From contig DHAI01000062.1 of the NCBI GenBank assembly GCA_002397355.1, positions 1 through 7,185 on the forward strand: DNA of 7,185 bases. The letters are read 5' to 3'. Of this stretch, positions 4,838 to 7,185 are shown one piece after another (the first letter of the stretch is position 1; every line of letters begins with the position of its first letter). The translations under genes and the position numbers were made by a program. This DNA comes from Ruminococcaceae bacterium UBA4958 (GTDB taxonomy: Bacteria > Bacillota > Clostridia > Oscillospirales > Acutalibacteraceae). The notes under the pieces are model-generated. The model was not told the DNA's origin, did no database searches, and was given only the letters and a program-made list of their open reading frames with translations.

Positions 4838-6418
4838 ATGCTTTTCTGTGAAAGTCCGTCCCATGTCCGGTTCCTGACTCCCGCGGGCGAAGCCGACGCC
4901 GTGCGCAGCGGGAACAGCTTCGAGCACGCCGACGCAAAGCTCACCTGCCGCGACGGCGCCGTAACCGTTTCTTCCCTGCGGACTCCGCTGCTCGGGGCCG
5001 TGGTCACCTGGGACGTCCGCGTGCCCGCGGACGCGCTCGTCTTCGGCGACGACTGGGAGCGCTCTTACGCTTCGCTCGGCTGGAGACGCCTCTCGGAATA
5101 CGGCGCGATCCCCTGGTACTTCCTCTGCTCCGACGGAAGCGGCACCGCGGGATGGGGCGTGGCGGTAAGGCCCTCGGCCATGTGCAGCTGGACGATCGGC
5201 GAAAAGACGATCTCCCTGCACCTCGACCTGCGCTGCGGCTGCGATCCGGTCGAGCTGCGCGGCAGGACGCTGAAAGCCTGCACGGTCGTCACGATCCATT
5301 CGGATGAGAAGCCGTTCGCCGCCGCCCGCGCATTCTGCCTGGCGATGTGCGCCGATCCCCGCCTGCCGAGGGAACCGATTTATGGCGGCAACGACTGGTA
5401 CTGCTGCTACGGCGACAATTCCTACGGCAAGATCGTCACGCACGCGAAGCGGGTGGCGGAATGCTCGCCGAAGGGAGGGAACCGCCCGTATATGGTCGTC
5501 GACGACGGCTGGGAACTGTGCCGCGACGCTTACCGGGGCTTCATCGGGGGACCGTGGCTCCCGAACCGGAAGTTCGGCGACATGCGGGCTCTCGCGTCCG
5601 AGATTTCCGCATTGGGCGTCAAACCGGGCCTGTGGATCCGCCCGCTGCAGTCCGCCGAGTTTCTCCCGGACGGCTACATGGAAAGCGACTCGGGAAGGCA
5701 TCTGGACCCCTCTTCGGAAAGCGCGCTTTCCTATATCAAAGAGCAGGTGGAAAGGGTCCGGGGCTGGGGGTTCCGGCTTCTCAAGCACGATTTCACGACC
5801 TACGACATCACCGGGAAATACGGGCCGGCGCTGCGGGCGGACATGCTGGGCGGCTGCGGGCATTTCAGCGACAAAAGCCGCACCACCGCCGAGATCGTCC
5901 TCGGGCTGTACCGCGCCATCCGCGAAGCCGCCGGAGACATGGCGGTCCTCGGCTGCGACGTGATCGGCCACCTTTCGGCCGGATTTTTCGAGGCGCAGCG
6001 CACGGGCGACGACACCAGCGGCCGCGAGTGGGAGCGCACCGTCGCGATGGGCGTCAACACGCTCGCCTACCGTCTGCCGCAGCACGGCGCCTTCTTTGCC
6101 GCCGACGCCGACTGCGTGGGCATCACGAAGCAGGTGCCGTGGGAAAGGACGGCGCAGTGGCTGGACCTGCTTTCCGTCAGCGGGACGCCCCTCTTCGTGT
6201 CGATCGCGGAGGATGCGTACGACGGCGCGGTGCGCGAGGCGCTCACCGCCGCGTTTGGGCGCGCGGCCTCGCCCGCCGGCACGGCGGAGCCCCTCGACTG
6301 GATCGACGCATACTCTTTCCCGCGCCGCGACCCCGCCACGGGGCGCGAATACGCCTGCATGGCGCCGGAAAAATGGCTTGGCAACGACAAAAAGGTCCAT
6401 TCGTACCGCTGGTTCTGA
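4838..6418 (+). CDS. GH36-like glycoside hydrolase (alpha-galactosidase type, clan GH-D)
   Basis: A 526-residue retaining glycoside hydrolase resembling GH36 and its relatives, which remove alpha-galactose or similar residues from oligosaccharides. Residues 1 to about 175 form an N-terminal beta-sandwich; the catalytic (beta/alpha)8 barrel begins at IYGGNDWYCCYGDNSYG (181-197). Barrel landmarks are PYMVVDDGWELC (217-228), KPGLWIRPL (262-270), RLLKHDFTTYD (313-323), VLGCDVIGHLSAG (370-382), QRTGDDTSGREWERT (387-401) and SGTPLFVS (448-455). By family analogy Asp318 in KHD is the nucleophile, and Asp391 or Asp392 in RTGDD the acid/base. Typical bacterial GH36 enzymes are near 700 residues; this one is shorter and ends soon after the barrel at KWLGNDKKVHSYRWF, so a full C-terminal beta domain seems absent. 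There is no signal peptide, so it is probably intracellular. The upstream in-frame extension to 4751 is rejected on the ribosome binding site. Exact sugar specificity is not readable. Confidence 0.87.
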   Translation: MLFCESPSHVRFLTPAGEADAVRSGNSFEHADAKLTCRDGAVTVSSLRTPLLGAVVTWDVRVPADALVFGDDWERSYASLGWRRLSEYGAIPWYFLCSDGSGTAGWGVAVRPSAMCSWTIGEKTISLHLDLRCGCDPVELRGRTLKACTVVTIHSDEKPFAAARAFCLAMCADPRLPREPIYGGNDWYCCYGDNSYGKIVTHAKRVAECSPKGGNRPYMVVDDGWELCRDAYRGFIGGPWLPNRKFGDMRALASEISALGVKPGLWIRPLQSAEFLPDGYMESDSGRHLDPSSESALSYIKEQVERVRGWGFRLLKHDFTTYDITGKYGPALRADMLGGCGHFSDKSRTTAEIVLGLYRAIREAAGDMAVLGCDVIGHLSAGFFEAQRTGDDTSGREWERTVAMGVNTLAYRLPQHGAFFAADADCVGITKQVPWERTAQWLDLLSVSGTPLFVSIAEDAYDGAVREALTAAFGRAASPAGTAEPLDWIDAYSFPRRDPATGREYACMAPEKWLGNDKKVHSYRWF

Positions 6419-6433
6419 CGGGAAAAGCGCAAG

Positions 6434-6491
6434 ACGGGCGCCGCTTTGATGCGGCGTCCGTACCGCCCCGGGATTCCGGGGCGGTTTTTTT
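6434..6491 (+). terminator. Tandem hairpins, intrinsic terminator of the GH36-like gene
   Basis: The second hairpin is a textbook terminator: CCGCCCCGG (6463-6471) and CCGGGGCGG (6476-6484) form a 9-base-pair stem with a GATT loop, followed by seven T residues (6485-6491). Just before it, ACGGGCGCCGC (6434-6444) pairs with GCGGCGTCCGT (6451-6461) over 11 positions with one G-U in the plus-strand RNA. The last T is also the final base of the convergent gene's stop codon. In the leftward direction neither stem is followed by a T run, so the element mainly serves the rightward gene. Confidence 0.9.
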
Positions 6492-7185
6492 CACGCATTT
6501 CTCCCAGCCGGCCCGAAAAAGATCCCGCTCAGCGTCGCGTTCTCTCCCCGGACCTGATCGATGCGGAACCTTGACGACCTGCCGTACCGGTAGACGAGGT
6601 AGACGCCGGCGGCGTAATCCCTCACGAACCTGACCGGCGCGACAAGATCGAGCGTATCGCCGTCGAACATCTCGACGGCAAGCTGCCTGCCGCTCTTCTG
6701 CCAGTCCGCGAAATACAGCGCGACGGTGTATTCCCTCTCCTCCTTCAGCCGGATATCCAGCGTAAAGGTCTGGTCGCAGGCGACCGGATCGTTCGTCAGA
6801 AGCGCGCCGAGCTTCCGGGTGCCGGAACCGCCGCCCGCCGGAAGTGCGCGCACGTCGTCCGTGCCCCGCGTCCATTGGGCGCACCTCGCCTTGCGGTACG
6901 AAACGCCGCAGATGTATCCCGGCAGAGCGGACCGGTCTCTCCCCGGCCCGTCATAGGAAAAAAGGTCGTAACCCTCGGAGCCGTACACGCCGCCCCAGTC
7001 TCCGCCGGTCTTCCTGTCCTCCCCCTCGAAAGCGGCGCCGTACCGGTAGCCGGCGTCTTCGGGCGCGGGCGTTTCCCCTCTGTATACGACGTCGAACTCG
7101 TACTGGCCCTCCCGCAGGCCGCGGAAATACAGGAAATCTTGGTCCTCATCCCGGCAGTCGGCCGGGCGCCGGTTCATCCGGACCG
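6491..7185 (-). CDS. C-terminal part of a larger protein with a probable carbohydrate-binding beta-sandwich
   Basis: The frame is open to the right edge, so the true start lies outside the window and the ATG at 7177 is probably internal; about 230 codons are visible. Numbered from that Met, residues 14-36 (DFLYFRGLREGQYEFDVVYRG) look like the end of a preceding beta-rich domain. Residues about 44-226 then form a module: GDWGGVYGSEGYDLFSYDG (59-77), LPGYICGVSY (85-94), TFTLDIRL (137-144), EYTVALYFADWQ (149-160), AVEMFDGDTLDLVAP (167-181), GVYLVYRYG (191-199) and RFRIDQVRGENATLSGIFFGP (203-223). Alternating hydrophobic strands rich in Tyr/Trp, with the ALYF-DW and VEMFD-DT patterns, resemble malectin-like or NPCBM-like modules at the C-terminus of bacterial glycosidases. 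The missing upstream part is therefore likely a catalytic glycosidase domain, but its family is unknown. The gene converges on the GH36-like gene with a 72-base gap. Coding is secure; the function is inferred. Confidence 0.7.
   Translation of the reverse strand, partial: VRMNRRPADCRDEDQDFLYFRGLREGQYEFDVVYRGETPAPEDAGYRYGAAFEGEDRKTGGDWGGVYGSEGYDLFSYDGPGRDRSALPGYICGVSYRKARCAQWTRGTDDVRALPAGGGSGTRKLGALLTNDPVACDQTFTLDIRLKEEREYTVALYFADWQKSGRQLAVEMFDGDTLDLVAPVRFVRDYAAGVYLVYRYGRSSRFRIDQVRGENATLSGIFFGPAGRNA

Noticed and set aside
4817..6400. Long minus-strand open frame (about 527 codons) opposite the GH36-like gene
   Set aside because: Antisense shadow of a gene with intact GH-D motifs; the product is Arg/Val/Ala-rich and lacks any family signature.
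5347..6633. 428-codon plus-strand frame overlapping the GH36-like gene
   Set aside because: Out-of-frame shadow rich in Arg and Gly; it runs through the intrinsic terminator and into the convergent gene.
1..7185. Mobile element, CRISPR array, toxin-antitoxin or phage defence system
   Set aside because: No transposase, integrase, spaced direct repeats, toxin partner for the RHH protein or defence-type gene was seen. The ARH-fold protein could recall a DNA/protein ADP-ribosylation antitoxin (DarG-like), but no ADP-ribosyltransferase gene is adjacent and its neighbours are carbohydrate enzymes.

Overview
The window is GC-rich DNA that reads as a bacterial chromosome segment. Strong AGGAGG-type ribosome binding sites, sigma-70-like TATAAT boxes, stem-plus-T-run terminators and a glycan-processing gene set suggest a high-GC member of the Bacillota/Clostridia, probably an anaerobic gut or environmental carbohydrate user. 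That placement is inference; no rRNA or taxon marker is present. No tRNA, CRISPR array, insertion sequence or phage gene was seen.

Layout. (1) Bases 1-213, plus strand: the end of a small ribbon-helix-helix DNA-binding protein, cut by the left edge. (2) Bases 214-1117: about 0.9 kb without a convincing gene, partly AT-richer than the rest, holding a plausible but orphan promoter (530-558) and, at its right end, a large hairpin terminating the next gene from the right. (3) Bases 1118-4532, minus strand: read in transcription order, an SGNH/GDSL-type hydrolase (4532-3870) is followed 16 bases later by an aldo/keto reductase (3853-2909). Then come a 237-base gap with GC hairpins and a promoter candidate, and an ADP-ribosylglycohydrolase-fold protein (2671-1118). 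(4) Bases 4533-4837: a divergent control region with a perfect TATAAT box for each direction and a nested inverted repeat next to the rightward one. (5) Bases 4838-6418, plus strand: a GH36-like (clan GH-D, alpha-galactosidase-type) glycoside hydrolase ending in a textbook intrinsic terminator. (6) Bases 6491-7185, minus strand: the C-terminal part of a larger protein ending in a probable carbohydrate-binding beta-sandwich, converging on the GH36-like gene.

Together this looks like a sugar or glycoconjugate utilisation locus. The complete enzymes lack signal peptides and membrane segments, so they probably act on imported oligosaccharides or glycosides in the cytoplasm: the GH36-like enzyme cleaves a glycosidic bond, the SGNH enzyme removes an ester (such as acetyl) group, and the aldo/keto reductase reduces or oxidises a released sugar or aglycone. 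The ARH-fold protein is the least predictable member. Its two acidic metal motifs are kept, but two positions that are threonine in characterised ADP-ribosyl hydrolases are Asn and Cys here, so a substrate other than ADP-ribosyl-protein is worth considering.
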